Source: JAAFJU01 sp043764895
GTDB lineage: Bacteria; Cyanobacteriota; Cyanobacteriia; Leptolyngbyales; Leptolyngbyaceae
Direction: 5' to 3'
DNA length: 64,000 bases
NCBI GenBank assembly: GCA_043764895.1
Contig: JAYUJY010000064.1
Span: 1 to 64,000, forward strand
The notes under the pieces are model-generated. The model was not told where the DNA came from and made no database searches. It saw nothing but the letters and a program-made list of their open reading frames with translations. Each line of letters begins with the position of its first letter. The first letter of the stretch is position 1. Of this stretch, positions 41,172-49,104 are shown one piece after another. The position numbers and the translations under genes were made by a program.

Positions 41172-41981
41172 ATGAGTAGTCCGACCCCTGAGGCACCCAA
41201 AAAGTCACCGTTTGGATTTTTAAGTTTCTTTTTCATGGCAACCCTTGTAGTGGGTGGCGGTGGAGCGTTAACCTTCGGAAATTGGAGACTAATCGGACCT
41301 TCATCAAGTTCACCAAATGCTGATGAAAAAAGTCCTACTCCGATCACTTCTAACGCTGGGTCTCAAGCTGTTGGCAACGATAATAAGCAAGCTACAGGGA
41401 ATGGTAATACCGTGGCAGGCGGGGATATTCAGACTGGTGGAACTCGTGTCTATAATCAAATTAGCTATGCCGGAAACGATAAGCTCCCTGGGTTTTCTCC
41501 TCAAAGTGGTTTTATCCAAAAGCCGTTGGACGTCAGTAAGTATAAAAAGGCTAGTCCGCTAGCATTAGATGTGATTCGGCTAGGTGAAAAGTACGTCAGC
41601 ACTTACAACACAAATATCTTTGTTCAGGGAAACCTTTTTCCGGTAACACTTGCACTACAGGGCGATTTTGACGATGGTATGCAGCGAAGTGTTGGGTTTC
41701 AGCTAGATGGAGAACAAAAAGGGGTTCTGCTTGGCTTTGGCTTGCAGGATTTATCGTCAGGAGGTAGCAATGTGACCTATCGGGTAAAGGTATCAGCAGG
41801 TTCAACTCTTCTTTGGGAGGGTGATTGTGGGTATGGGCAGCCGAGTCAGTCTATATCCATTCCTTTGAGCATACCAAAAGCAACTAGTCTCAAAATTGAC
41901 TATTGGGTTAAAAGAGGAAGAGGTCAATACTATCCCTCTTTTCCAGAGCTTTATTTCACTAAAGCTGAGTTGATTTTCTAG
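41172..41981 (+). CDS. Unknown membrane-anchored or exported protein, 269 aa
   Basis: Not recognised. One hydrophobic segment near residues 15-34 (FGFLSFFFMATLVVGGGGAL) acts as signal anchor. Residues 45-105 are low-complexity, rich in Ser, Gly, Asn (GSQAVGNDNKQATGNGNTVAGGD), like a linker. The C-terminal 140 residues look beta-rich (NLFPVTLALQGDFDDGMQRS, GVLLGFGLQDLSSGGSNVTYR, SQSISIPLSIPKATSLKIDYWVK) and may form a beta-sandwich of the type found in carbohydrate-binding modules; this is a pattern guess. The DNA is more AT-rich than the rest of the window. A second exported protein follows 52 bp downstream. Confidence 0.65.
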   Translation: MSSPTPEAPKKSPFGFLSFFFMATLVVGGGGALTFGNWRLIGPSSSSPNADEKSPTPITSNAGSQAVGNDNKQATGNGNTVAGGDIQTGGTRVYNQISYAGNDKLPGFSPQSGFIQKPLDVSKYKKASPLALDVIRLGEKYVSTYNTNIFVQGNLFPVTLALQGDFDDGMQRSVGFQLDGEQKGVLLGFGLQDLSSGGSNVTYRVKVSAGSTLLWEGDCGYGQPSQSISIPLSIPKATSLKIDYWVKRGRGQYYPSFPELYFTKAELIF

Positions 41982-42033
41982 TAATGTGTCAGACAGATTT
42001 GTTTTCGTTGAAGATGTATTTTGGGTTAATATT

Positions 42034-42561
42034 ATGAGCAAGAAAAGAGTTCTACTTTATATTCTATCGCTATATATGACTTCAATCAATATTGTAGGAT
42101 GTAGCAATTCACCCAAATCCTCACCCTATATAGATTCTGGAAATACCGGATCTACAGAATCTCCTAAACCTATTAAGAAAGATTTAACAACATATGATGT
42201 TATCTGTTTTATATATGTACCACTAGGTATGCCTCCTATGTGTCAAGGTCAAATTTATAAAATTCCAAGGAGTAGTACCATTACTGTTACATTAGAACAA
42301 AGCACTACTGTACAGTCAGGCGTTAACAATGTTATACGATTTCGCAGTAGTAGCGATAGCAAAGAGAAAATTAGTGAATCAGAAATGGAATATCTATCTG
42401 AAAATGGAAGTAATATCTACGGATTATTAAGCTATTATAAGAATGAATCTCGTAATGTTAAGGTAGTTATTTTCGATCGAAGCATAGGTCAGTTCAGAAA
42501 TTTCGACACTAAGCCGACTCAAGTTATCTTCAAAGCTGGCGAAAAGTTGACTGGTATGTGA
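42034..42561 (+). CDS. Unknown putative lipoprotein, 175 aa
   Basis: From the ATG at 42034: the signal peptide MSKKRVLLYILSLYMTSINI leads to the lipobox-like NIVGCSNS, so a lipid-anchored protein is likely; a start at 41986 would place 16 extra residues before the signal and is rejected. The mature part has a Ser/Pro linker, then VICFIYVPLGMPPMCQGQIY with two cysteines, and beta-like segments. Base composition is clearly AT-rich (many ATA/AAA codons) compared with flanking genes, suggesting recent acquisition. No family is recognised. Confidence 0.6.
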   Translation: MSKKRVLLYILSLYMTSINIVGCSNSPKSSPYIDSGNTGSTESPKPIKKDLTTYDVICFIYVPLGMPPMCQGQIYKIPRSSTITVTLEQSTTVQSGVNNVIRFRSSSDSKEKISESEMEYLSENGSNIYGLLSYYKNESRNVKVVIFDRSIGQFRNFDTKPTQVIFKAGEKLTGM

Positions 42562-42822
42562 AAACCGAATTGAATCCCGCACTCCTTACTATCTCCTATC
42601 CCCCATTTCAAAAGGCCGATCGGACAGTGAAACGATTGCCTTTACAGACTCTATAACTCCGATCGATCGGGAAAAACAGGCACAATTGTTTTCCCGCATC
42701 CCCAAAAGAGGATCGTAGGGAGAACCGATCGTAAAGAACATGGCTGACCAATCGTAAACTGACCCATGCGCTAAAATTGACGAAAGACACCTATCCTCGA
42801 TCGCTCATAGCATTGGTTGACC

Positions 42823-43200
42823 ATGCAGAACGCAACTCAAAACCATATTCAACATCTCACCGCTCAAATCAATCCACTCCATCAAACCAGTCGTGACGAA
42901 CGCATTCGACTTGCAGAATGGGAAGACGAAAAATCCTTCAGTATCCTAGGAGAACTTGAACTTCTTGCAGGCTTACTCCAAGACTATACAGGTCAACTGA
43001 TAACCGATCGCATCCAACAACCCCAAAGCGCGATCGCCCAGCTTCAACAGCGAAATCCCTTTGAAATACCCGAACTCTCTGTCTGGTATTTCACCCATGG
43101 CAAAGACTATCCCAAACTTTGTCGCTATGTAGAACTTTTAGATTACCTACGACTTTCCCTAGCAGGCGCAATTCAGCAAACTAGCCTACAAGCTGCCTAA
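42823..43200 (+). CDS. Conserved hypothetical protein, 125 aa
   Basis: From the ATG at 42823 (MQNATQNHIQHLTAQINPLH); another ATG six bases upstream is in frame. It is a soluble, helical protein rich in Gln and Leu (ELELLAGLLQDYTGQLITD, DYPKLCRYVELLDYLRLSL). I do not recognise the family. It has typical HIP1-like words and codon use for this genome, unlike the two AT-rich genes before it. It is convergent with the gene at 43262. Confidence 0.55.
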   Translation: MQNATQNHIQHLTAQINPLHQTSRDERIRLAEWEDEKSFSILGELELLAGLLQDYTGQLITDRIQQPQSAIAQLQQRNPFEIPELSVWYFTHGKDYPKLCRYVELLDYLRLSLAGAIQQTSLQAA

Positions 43201-43261
43201 AATACCGATCGCCCCACCCCCAGCCCCTCAAAGAACGAAAAACCGATACACTCAAACCGCC

Positions 43262-43705
43262 TCACTCCAACGTCAGCGAGATCGGCGGGTAAATGCGATC
43301 GCCGCTGCCGTCAAATAACAGCATCTGTTTTAAATCAAAGGCGAGTGGCACAATTGAATCGATCGGGGGAATTTGATCCAGTTGTGCGATCGTGACGGTT
43401 AGTGCGACGGTTCCGCCTGTGGATGGAACGTTGACTTGTAGGGTAATGCCGTCGGGTAAGGTTTCAACGTGGGTGACGGGGCCTCGGACGTGGGGCAGGG
43501 CGGTTTCGATGCGGATGGCGGTCGCTGGGATGCCAAACTCGAAGCGCATTCCGGATTGCAGTTGGTCTTTGATGGCGCGGCGAACGGCTATTGGGGTGGG
43601 AATCATTTGGTCGCCGAGTTGGAAGCCGTCTCCCGTGTAGTTTACGCCGAAGATGTTTATTGGGGGATTGCTCAGAAGGGCGATCGATCGGGTTTCGGGG
43701 GGCAT
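43262..43705 (-). CDS. Small TOBE-like domain protein, 147 aa
   Basis: From the ATG at 43705 (MPPETRSIALLSNPPINIFG). The frame is open much further upstream (to 44086), but that part is the antisense of the glycosyltransferase gene's own strand in another frame and lacks conserved sequence. Residues 75-145 (GPVTHVETLPDGITLQVNV, IVPLAFDLKQMLLFDGSGD) resemble the C-terminal TOBE/MOP module of sugar-type ABC ATPases, in which LAFD...LLFD is typical. It therefore looks like a free-standing small ligand-binding or regulatory module. It overlaps the 3' end of the glycosyltransferase gene by 34 bp in the same orientation. Confidence 0.6.
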   Translation of the reverse strand: MPPETRSIALLSNPPINIFGVNYTGDGFQLGDQMIPTPIAVRRAIKDQLQSGMRFEFGIPATAIRIETALPHVRGPVTHVETLPDGITLQVNVPSTGGTVALTVTIAQLDQIPPIDSIVPLAFDLKQMLLFDGSGDRIYPPISLTLE

Positions 43706-44880
43706 GGGGTTTGGGAAATTTGGGCTAATACACCATACAGAATTTTTGACATCGCGGCGGTTCCATAATGTTCTAGACACCGATCGCGGGCTTGTTGACC
43801 TTTCTGCTGGGCGAGTTCCCAATGATTGAAAATCTCTTCGATCGTGTCGGCTATTTGCTGCGGCTGCTGCGGTTCGACGAGATAGCCTGTCCCGCCGAGA
43901 ATCTCCGGAATGTCGCCGACTGTGGTGGATAAAATGGGTTTGGCCATGGCCATGCCGTCGCTGAGTTTTAGCGGAAACTGAGCGATCGCCGTGAGTGAAT
44001 TTCGCTGCGGAACGACGATGATGTGCGCGGCAGAGACGAGTTCTGGCATTTTCTCGACGGGCGATCTCGGAAGTTGGATGAGCCATTTTCCGTAGCGTTG
44101 CTTGAGGCGATCGTCGTAGTCATCGTACGGACTTCCGCCAATAATAACGAGCCGTAAATCGTCTTGATTCAAAAGTTCTAACGCATCCAATACATCTTCG
44201 ACGCCTTTGTGCGGACGGGGCGCGCCGGGAAACATCAGGATGCGATATTGCGATAGCCCGAGTTTCGATCGGATGTCGTCAGGATTGTAAAAACTGGGAT
44301 CGAATAGCGTTGTTTCTTTTCCATTAGGCACGTATACGCCACCGAATCTTTTCTGTAAAAAATTCGTGTCTACCGTGAGCGCATTCACAGATGAAACCCA
44401 GGGTTCTAACCATTTCACATACAGCGGATGATCGATGTCGCGCAACTGTCCGTCAGACTTGAAAAGGTCGCGGTAGCGTTGCTTGAGGCTGACCGGAGCA
44501 TATCGCCAATCGTCGCCCCCACACCAGCTCATCTCCCAATCATCCATGTCCAGCAGCAAGGGTTTGCGCGTTTGCCAGCGGCGCAACAGTCCGATGCCGA
44601 AGCTGGTCGGTTTGGGTTTGACGGCGTAGATCATATCGCCTGTAATCAAGGCCATGAGTTTGGGCACGTCCCAGAATAATCCCGGAAGCCGACGCCCCGG
44701 AAGCGATCGCACTCGTATGCCGCCCGGTGGCTCCGCGTACAGCGCCGTCCCAAACTGAAACCCCACGACCTCAATATCGTGCCCCATTTGCTTCAAGACT
44801 AGCCCGAGGAGGTAGGCCCGGACGGTGCCACCACTGGAGAGGTCGCTGACGATAAGAGAGATCTTGAGGGCGTTAGTCAC
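43672..44880 (-). CDS. Family 4 glycosyltransferase
   Basis: A 402-aa GT-B protein. The N-terminal domain shows SDLSSGGTVRAYLLGLVLKQMGHDIEVVGF, including the glycine-rich acceptor loop. The donor-binding domain has ILMFPGAPRPHKGVEDVLDALELL and KLSDGMAMAKPILSTTVGDIPEIL, where the EX7E motif of family 4 is weak. A UDP-sugar donor is expected but the acceptor is unknown. It is followed by the overlapping TOBE-like gene. A 68-aa gene lies just upstream (17 bp) in the same direction, so three genes may form one transcript. Confidence 0.85.
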   Translation of the reverse strand: MTNALKISLIVSDLSSGGTVRAYLLGLVLKQMGHDIEVVGFQFGTALYAEPPGGIRVRSLPGRRLPGLFWDVPKLMALITGDMIYAVKPKPTSFGIGLLRRWQTRKPLLLDMDDWEMSWCGGDDWRYAPVSLKQRYRDLFKSDGQLRDIDHPLYVKWLEPWVSSVNALTVDTNFLQKRFGGVYVPNGKETTLFDPSFYNPDDIRSKLGLSQYRILMFPGAPRPHKGVEDVLDALELLNQDDLRLVIIGGSPYDDYDDRLKQRYGKWLIQLPRSPVEKMPELVSAAHIIVVPQRNSLTAIAQFPLKLSDGMAMAKPILSTTVGDIPEILGGTGYLVEPQQPQQIADTIEEIFNHWELAQQKGQQARDRCLEHYGTAAMSKILYGVLAQISQTPCPPKPDRSPF

Positions 44881-44897
44881 GGGGTTTGACGAGGGCT

Positions 44898-45104
44898 TTA
44901 AGGGTCTTCGATACGGAGCCGATCGAGCTTGATGTCGTCGAGCACTTTGATAATGCGTTGACGTTCTTCAATGCTGAGGGTCTGTCCAGAGAGAATGGCG
45001 CTGGTGATTTGCACGTAGGTATCGCGAGGGATGATTCGCGATCGCTGAATGCGCTCTAATTGTTGGGAAATCGATAGTCGATTTCGGTCTTGAAAACGTC
45101 CCAT
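44898..45104 (-). CDS. Small conserved hypothetical protein, 68 aa
   Basis: A small basic and helical protein: MGRFQDRNRLSISQQLERIQ and SRIIPRDTYVQITSAILSGQ, then TLSIEERQRIIKVLDDIKLD. It has no recognised domain, cysteine cluster or membrane segment. It is likely co-transcribed with the downstream glycosyltransferase. It is divergent from the GloB-like gene, with 49 bp between starts. Confidence 0.6.
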   Translation of the reverse strand: MGRFQDRNRLSISQQLERIQRSRIIPRDTYVQITSAILSGQTLSIEERQRIIKVLDDIKLDRLRIEDP

Positions 45105-45153
45105 AGCCTAAAATGCCCAGTAACAATAAAAAATAGCCGTCAGGATTCACATC

Positions 45154-45948
45154 ATGCCAATTTCCTCTCTGCAATCCATCCAAAACGCCTTGCAAGTGTA
45201 CTGTCTACCTGCGCTTTCGGATAATTATATTTTTGTTTTGGTAGACTGGACTGCTCGATCGGTGGCGGTGGTGGATGCGGGAGAGCCGTTTCCGGTGCTG
45301 GAGTTTCTCCGATCGCATGATCTGAAGCTATCGATGATTTTAAATACGCACTTCGATGGGGATCATGTTGGGGCGAATCGGGATTTGTTGCGGGAATTTC
45401 CAGGGATTCCGGTATGTGGCAGCGAAATCGATCGGGGGAAGATTCCAGGGCAAACGGTGTTTCTCAAGGAGGGCGACCGGGTGAAGGTGGGGTCGGCGGT
45501 TGGGGAAGTTCTAGCGGTGCCCGGTCATCGGCTCGGACATCTTGCGTACTACTTTCCGGAGACGGCGGATTTGTTTTGTGGAGATGTGTTGTTTTCGGCG
45601 GGATCTGGCCGTATTAAAGATGGTACCCCTGCAATGATGCAGCAGTCCCTCGCGAAACTTCGACAACTCCCGCCGGATACGAAGATTTGGTGCGCCCATG
45701 AATATACGCTGGAAAATCTGAAGTTTGCACTGACGATCGAACCGGAGAATCTAGCGCTACACACCCGAATGCAGGAGGTGACGGTGCTGCGATCGCAGAA
45801 TCAGCCGACGATTCCCAGTACTCTAGGTTTTGAGATCTTAACGAATCCGTTTTTACGATGGGATGTTGCAGAGATTCGATCATTTTTAGGAACCTCTAGT
45901 GATGTGGAAACCTACAGCGAAATCCGATCGCGCAAGAATCAATTTTGA
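45154..45948 (+). CDS. gloB: Glyoxalase II-like (GloB) metallo-beta-lactamase-fold hydrolase
   Basis: A 264-aa protein with glyoxalase II layout: LPALSDNYIFVLVD at the start, the metal motif NTHFDGDHVG, VPGHRLGHLAYYFP, LFCGDVLFSAGSGRIKDGTP and WCAHEYTLENLKFAL. Glyoxalase II hydrolyses S-lactoylglutathione in methylglyoxal detoxification. The usual motif is THxHxDH; here the second histidine is aspartate (positions 45349-45366), while the other ligands are present. This may change metal content or activity. The C-terminal domain is complete (SEIRSRKNQF). The start ATG at 45154 has no strong ribosome site. The family assignment is firm; activity is uncertain. Confidence 0.88.
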   Translation: MPISSLQSIQNALQVYCLPALSDNYIFVLVDWTARSVAVVDAGEPFPVLEFLRSHDLKLSMILNTHFDGDHVGANRDLLREFPGIPVCGSEIDRGKIPGQTVFLKEGDRVKVGSAVGEVLAVPGHRLGHLAYYFPETADLFCGDVLFSAGSGRIKDGTPAMMQQSLAKLRQLPPDTKIWCAHEYTLENLKFALTIEPENLALHTRMQEVTVLRSQNQPTIPSTLGFEILTNPFLRWDVAEIRSFLGTSSDVETYSEIRSRKNQF

Positions 45949-46006
45949 GCGTTCTATTTCCTCCCAACTTGTCACCTCGTTAGAGTGGGGAGAGCTGCCG
46001 TTGGTT

Positions 46007-47050
46007 TTAGGCTAAAGATTCTATCCATTCAAAAATGCGATTCCATGCCCACCATCGATCGCGATCGCCATAGTGGTGCTGGCATATTTTACTGCTGATA
46101 TAACCAACATGACCGCCATATTGGGTCACCATTAGTTTTATTGCAGGATTGTCTTGAGCAATTTTTTCTAAGTCTGGAATAATAGCTGGATCAAACATCG
46201 GATCATCCGCCGCATAAAGAACAAACGTTGGCTTTTGCAAATGCGGCATGAAATAGAGCGGACAACTTGCTTCGTAATACTCGTGTACAGAGCTAAAGCC
46301 TAATTTTTCAATTGTTAATTCGTGATCAAATCCCCAAATGCTGTTAGCTCGTTCCACAGCATCGCGATCGATCGCTTCAGGATGCCTCTTTGCTAGGTCG
46401 CGTCCTAACTTCTTTAATTCACGAGCGATCGCCTTTTCGAGAAATTTACCTAAGTCATCTTTGACTAAATAAGTAAGCGATCGATTGGAGTCAACACTCG
46501 GACAAATGACTGCCCCACCTGCAATATCAGCGGACGTAATTTCTAAATCGCTTCCCCAATCCGCGATCGATTCTCCTGCTTTTATTCCCCACAAAGCTAA
46601 TTGCCCACCGAGCGAATAGCCCGTTAACCAAAAAGGTGCCGGACATCCCAATTGTTTAGCAGTGTTGGCGATCCGAATAAAATCTTCGCCTTCGTACAGT
46701 CCATCGGAAGTTAGCGCGGGTGAAAGTTCAGCCGTTTTACCATGTGCCCGCCAATCAAATAAAACGATGGCATATCCTTTTGCGATCGCCTTACGGCCTA
46801 GAATTTTGAGAAACCATTGATTATCTAAATCCCCTGTAATTCCGTAGGTTCCGACAATGGTTCCTGTGGCATTTTTGGGAATTGCATATTTACCAAAAAT
46901 AGGCACACCATTCGCACCTGTAAAAATATGCTCTTGATAAATGGGTTCAGGCTCAACGGTGAAATTCTCCCATTTTCGACTCACCCGCAAAGCGGTATGG
47001 AGGGTCATTAGTAACCCATTAGTAAGATGCCAAGGTGGTGTATAAAGCAT
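46007..47050 (-). CDS. Alpha/beta-hydrolase family protein
   Basis: A 347-aa protein. Its nucleophile elbow is LTGYSLGGQLALWG (G-Y-S-L-G-G), the acid lies in LYAADDPMFDP and the histidine in VTQYGGHVGYIS, a complete catalytic triad. GTIVGTYGITGDLDNQW and VLFDWRAHGKT precede the elbow, as in the YheT/UPF0017-type branch. An ester or amide substrate is likely but cannot be named. No signal peptide is seen; the N-terminus may really begin at an internal methionine (MTLHTALRV, 14 codons in). It is convergent with gloB. Confidence 0.84.
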   Translation of the reverse strand: MLYTPPWHLTNGLLMTLHTALRVSRKWENFTVEPEPIYQEHIFTGANGVPIFGKYAIPKNATGTIVGTYGITGDLDNQWFLKILGRKAIAKGYAIVLFDWRAHGKTAELSPALTSDGLYEGEDFIRIANTAKQLGCPAPFWLTGYSLGGQLALWGIKAGESIADWGSDLEITSADIAGGAVICPSVDSNRSLTYLVKDDLGKFLEKAIARELKKLGRDLAKRHPEAIDRDAVERANSIWGFDHELTIEKLGFSSVHEYYEASCPLYFMPHLQKPTFVLYAADDPMFDPAIIPDLEKIAQDNPAIKLMVTQYGGHVGYISSKICQHHYGDRDRWWAWNRIFEWIESLA

Positions 47051-47166
47051 ACCGATCGCAATAAATTTCCATGAGTTTCACTTCCGAAGAAGTCCATGGC
47101 CTAGAAGCCACACCCAAATCATAGCAAGGATTTCAACGATCGATCGAGAGGGTTCCTAATTTTGGG

Positions 47167-47424
47167 CTAAAATCCAAGCCGGACGGGTTGAATAAAGTTT
47201 GTACTTGCACGGACGTAGCATTGAGTGGTTGGACTAGTGGGGTTCCGTACTTTCAGCCAAGGTTTACCATTCCCATCTGAAACAATTCCATTGCCCATTC
47301 CTGTACTCATTGGAGATCTCGCATTGAGTTGTTCACCTCCGTTTGAAGTAAAGGAATACACAATACTATTGAGCATGGTCGTCGTGACGATCGTTGCAAT
47401 GATTGAAAAATTCTTAAAATTCAT
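47167..47424 (-). CDS. Small putative secreted protein, 85 aa
   Basis: From ATG at 47424, MNFKNFSIIATIVTTTMLNSIVYSF forms a possible signal peptide in shortened view. The mature part (GGEQLNARSPMSTGMGNGIV, GKPWLKVRNPTSPTTQCYVR) is polar with one cysteine. No family is recognised. Its promoter region would lie toward the full dispersed element at 47494. Confidence in expression is modest. Confidence 0.45.
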   Translation of the reverse strand: MNFKNFSIIATIVTTTMLNSIVYSFTSNGGEQLNARSPMSTGMGNGIVSDGNGKPWLKVRNPTSPTTQCYVRASTNFIQPVRLGF

Positions 47425-47493
47425 GGTGAGTTTCCTAGTTTAGATTGAGTAAAAGCAACTCTCTAAAATGGCATCAACTGTGGCTTGATATAG

Positions 47494-47700
47494 CTAGTAC
47501 TATGCGGCGTAAATAAGCCCAGTATTGCAAACAATCCAGATAACCAGATCTATTGATCTATTCTTCGTTGGGTTTTGGGCACGGCAAGCCATGCCCCTAC
47601 GGTCTCTGGAAAGATAGATTTGTAGGGGCATGGCACGCCGTGCCCCAAACCCAACAGAGAGGTTCTAAATACCTGGCTTATTTACGCCGCATGATACTAG
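47494..47700 (-). mobile_element. MITE-like dispersed element, full copy 2
   Basis: A 207-bp copy with CTAG at both ends. Terminal repeats are CTAGTACTATGCGGCGTAAA on the left and TTTACGCCGCATGATACTAG on the right. The core palindrome contains GGGCACGGCAAGCCATGCCC and GTAGGGGCATGGC. The left arm has the long TTGCAAACAATCCAGATAACC type and the right arm the short AGGTTCTAAATACCTGGC type, so it is inverted relative to the copies at 2266 and 56725. It lies immediately before the efflux operon at 47716. Confidence 0.78.
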
Positions 47701-47715
47701 ATCAGGGAGAAAGAA

Positions 47716-49095
47716 ATGCTTCAAGATAATATGACATTTGGAGAGGATAGTTCAAATGGATCAACGCCTGTATGGGTGCCCACCACCTTATCCATTCAAG
47801 GAATATCTGCAACAGATATTGAAAAAGAAACTTTAGTCACGTCCTTGCCGCCAGAACCACCTCCAAAAAAGACCAAAAAGAAAAGAACGCTTGTGTTTCT
47901 TCTGATTGGACTTAGCCTAGGGGCGATCGTGGCGACCGTATTTGGGTATCGATATTGGCAATACACGTCCACTCACGAAACAACGGACAACGCCACAGTT
48001 GCAGGGTCAATTCATCAAGTGAGTAGTAAAGTAGAAGGGACGGTAAGCAAGATTCTGGTGAGTGACAATCAAGTCGTCAAGCCAGGACAAATCTTAGTGC
48101 AACTCGATCGCCAAGACTATGAGAACAAAGTCCAACAAGCCCAAGCCGCTCTAGAGTCTGCGAAGCGTCAGGCAAATGCAGCTCAGGCCAGTATTGCTCT
48201 CGCCTCCGAAACAACAAGTGGCAAAACAACGGTTGCTCAAGGTGATATTGGCACCGCCCAAGCCGCCATTGGAACGGCTAGTGCGATCGTCCAAGAAGCT
48301 GAAGCCGGAATCCCTTTGGCGCAATCTCTAGTCGATCAAGCTGAGGCCACGCGCCAAAAAGTTCAGGCCGACTACAACCGTTATGAAACCCTTTATCAAC
48401 AGGGAGCTATTGCGCGTCAGCAACTCGACACCGCCCAAGCCGCCTATACCGTCGCCGAAGCCCAAAAGACATCCGCCCTTCAAGGCGTTCAGCAAGCCCA
48501 AGCCAAACTCGCCCAAGCCCAAGAAGGCATCACCAGCGCCCAAGCCAAACTTGCAGCATCCCGAGGTGGACTCCAGCAAGCGACCGCATCTGGACAACAA
48601 ACTCTTGTCAACCGCAGCCAATATGAAGCGGCCCAAGGTGCAATAGCTGAAGCAGAAGTCTCTCTTAAAGCGGCTCAACTCCAACTTTCTTACATCAACA
48701 TCACGGCTCCCAGCAACGGACGCATTGGAAAAAAGAATGTTGAGATCGGCAATCGGATTCAAGTCGGGGCACCGTTAATGGCGATCGTCGATACGAACTA
48801 CTGGGTCATTGCAAACTTCAAAGAAACGCAGCTCAACAAAATAAAGTCTGGGCAGCCTGTAGAAATCAAATTTGATGCTTTCCCGAATCGTGTTTTCAGT
48901 GGCCGTGTCGATAGTATTTCACCTGCCTCTGGATCTCAATTCACACTGCTTCCACCTGACAACGCAACTGGAAATTTTACTAAAATTGTCCAGCGTATTC
49001 CCGTCAAAATTAGCCTAGACGAAGAGAGTTTAAAAGGCTACGAATCACGAGTCACTCCTGGTTTATCGGCAGAAGTAACGGTTGGAATTCAGTAG
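47716..49095 (+). CDS. HlyD/EmrA-type membrane fusion protein
   Basis: A 459-aa periplasmic adaptor. One N-terminal membrane segment (RTLVFLLIGLSLGAIVATVF) is followed by a beta-barrel/lipoyl region (TVAGSIHQVSSKVEGTVSKI), a long Ala/Gln-rich coiled-coil hairpin (QAQAALESAKRQANAAQAS onwards, to about residue 310), and a second lipoyl half (SYINITAPSNGRIGKKNVEIG). The C-terminal barrel ends with LSAEVTVGI. It links an inner-membrane pump to an outer-membrane channel. The DHA2-type pump starts 9 bp after it, so the pair is an EmrAB-like efflux system. A dispersed element lies 15 bp upstream of its start and may carry or disrupt its promoter. Confidence 0.92.
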   Translation: MLQDNMTFGEDSSNGSTPVWVPTTLSIQGISATDIEKETLVTSLPPEPPPKKTKKKRTLVFLLIGLSLGAIVATVFGYRYWQYTSTHETTDNATVAGSIHQVSSKVEGTVSKILVSDNQVVKPGQILVQLDRQDYENKVQQAQAALESAKRQANAAQASIALASETTSGKTTVAQGDIGTAQAAIGTASAIVQEAEAGIPLAQSLVDQAEATRQKVQADYNRYETLYQQGAIARQQLDTAQAAYTVAEAQKTSALQGVQQAQAKLAQAQEGITSAQAKLAASRGGLQQATASGQQTLVNRSQYEAAQGAIAEAEVSLKAAQLQLSYINITAPSNGRIGKKNVEIGNRIQVGAPLMAIVDTNYWVIANFKETQLNKIKSGQPVEIKFDAFPNRVFSGRVDSISPASGSQFTLLPPDNATGNFTKIVQRIPVKISLDEESLKGYESRVTPGLSAEVTVGIQ

Positions 49096-49104
49096 GTTGG
49101 AATC

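Noticed and set aside
43706..44086. Upstream extension of the 43262 frame into a 274-aa ORF
   Set aside because: The extension lies wholly inside the glycosyltransferase coding region on the same strand in another frame, is arginine/serine-rich and lacks conserved sequence. The ATG at 43705 gives a normal start.
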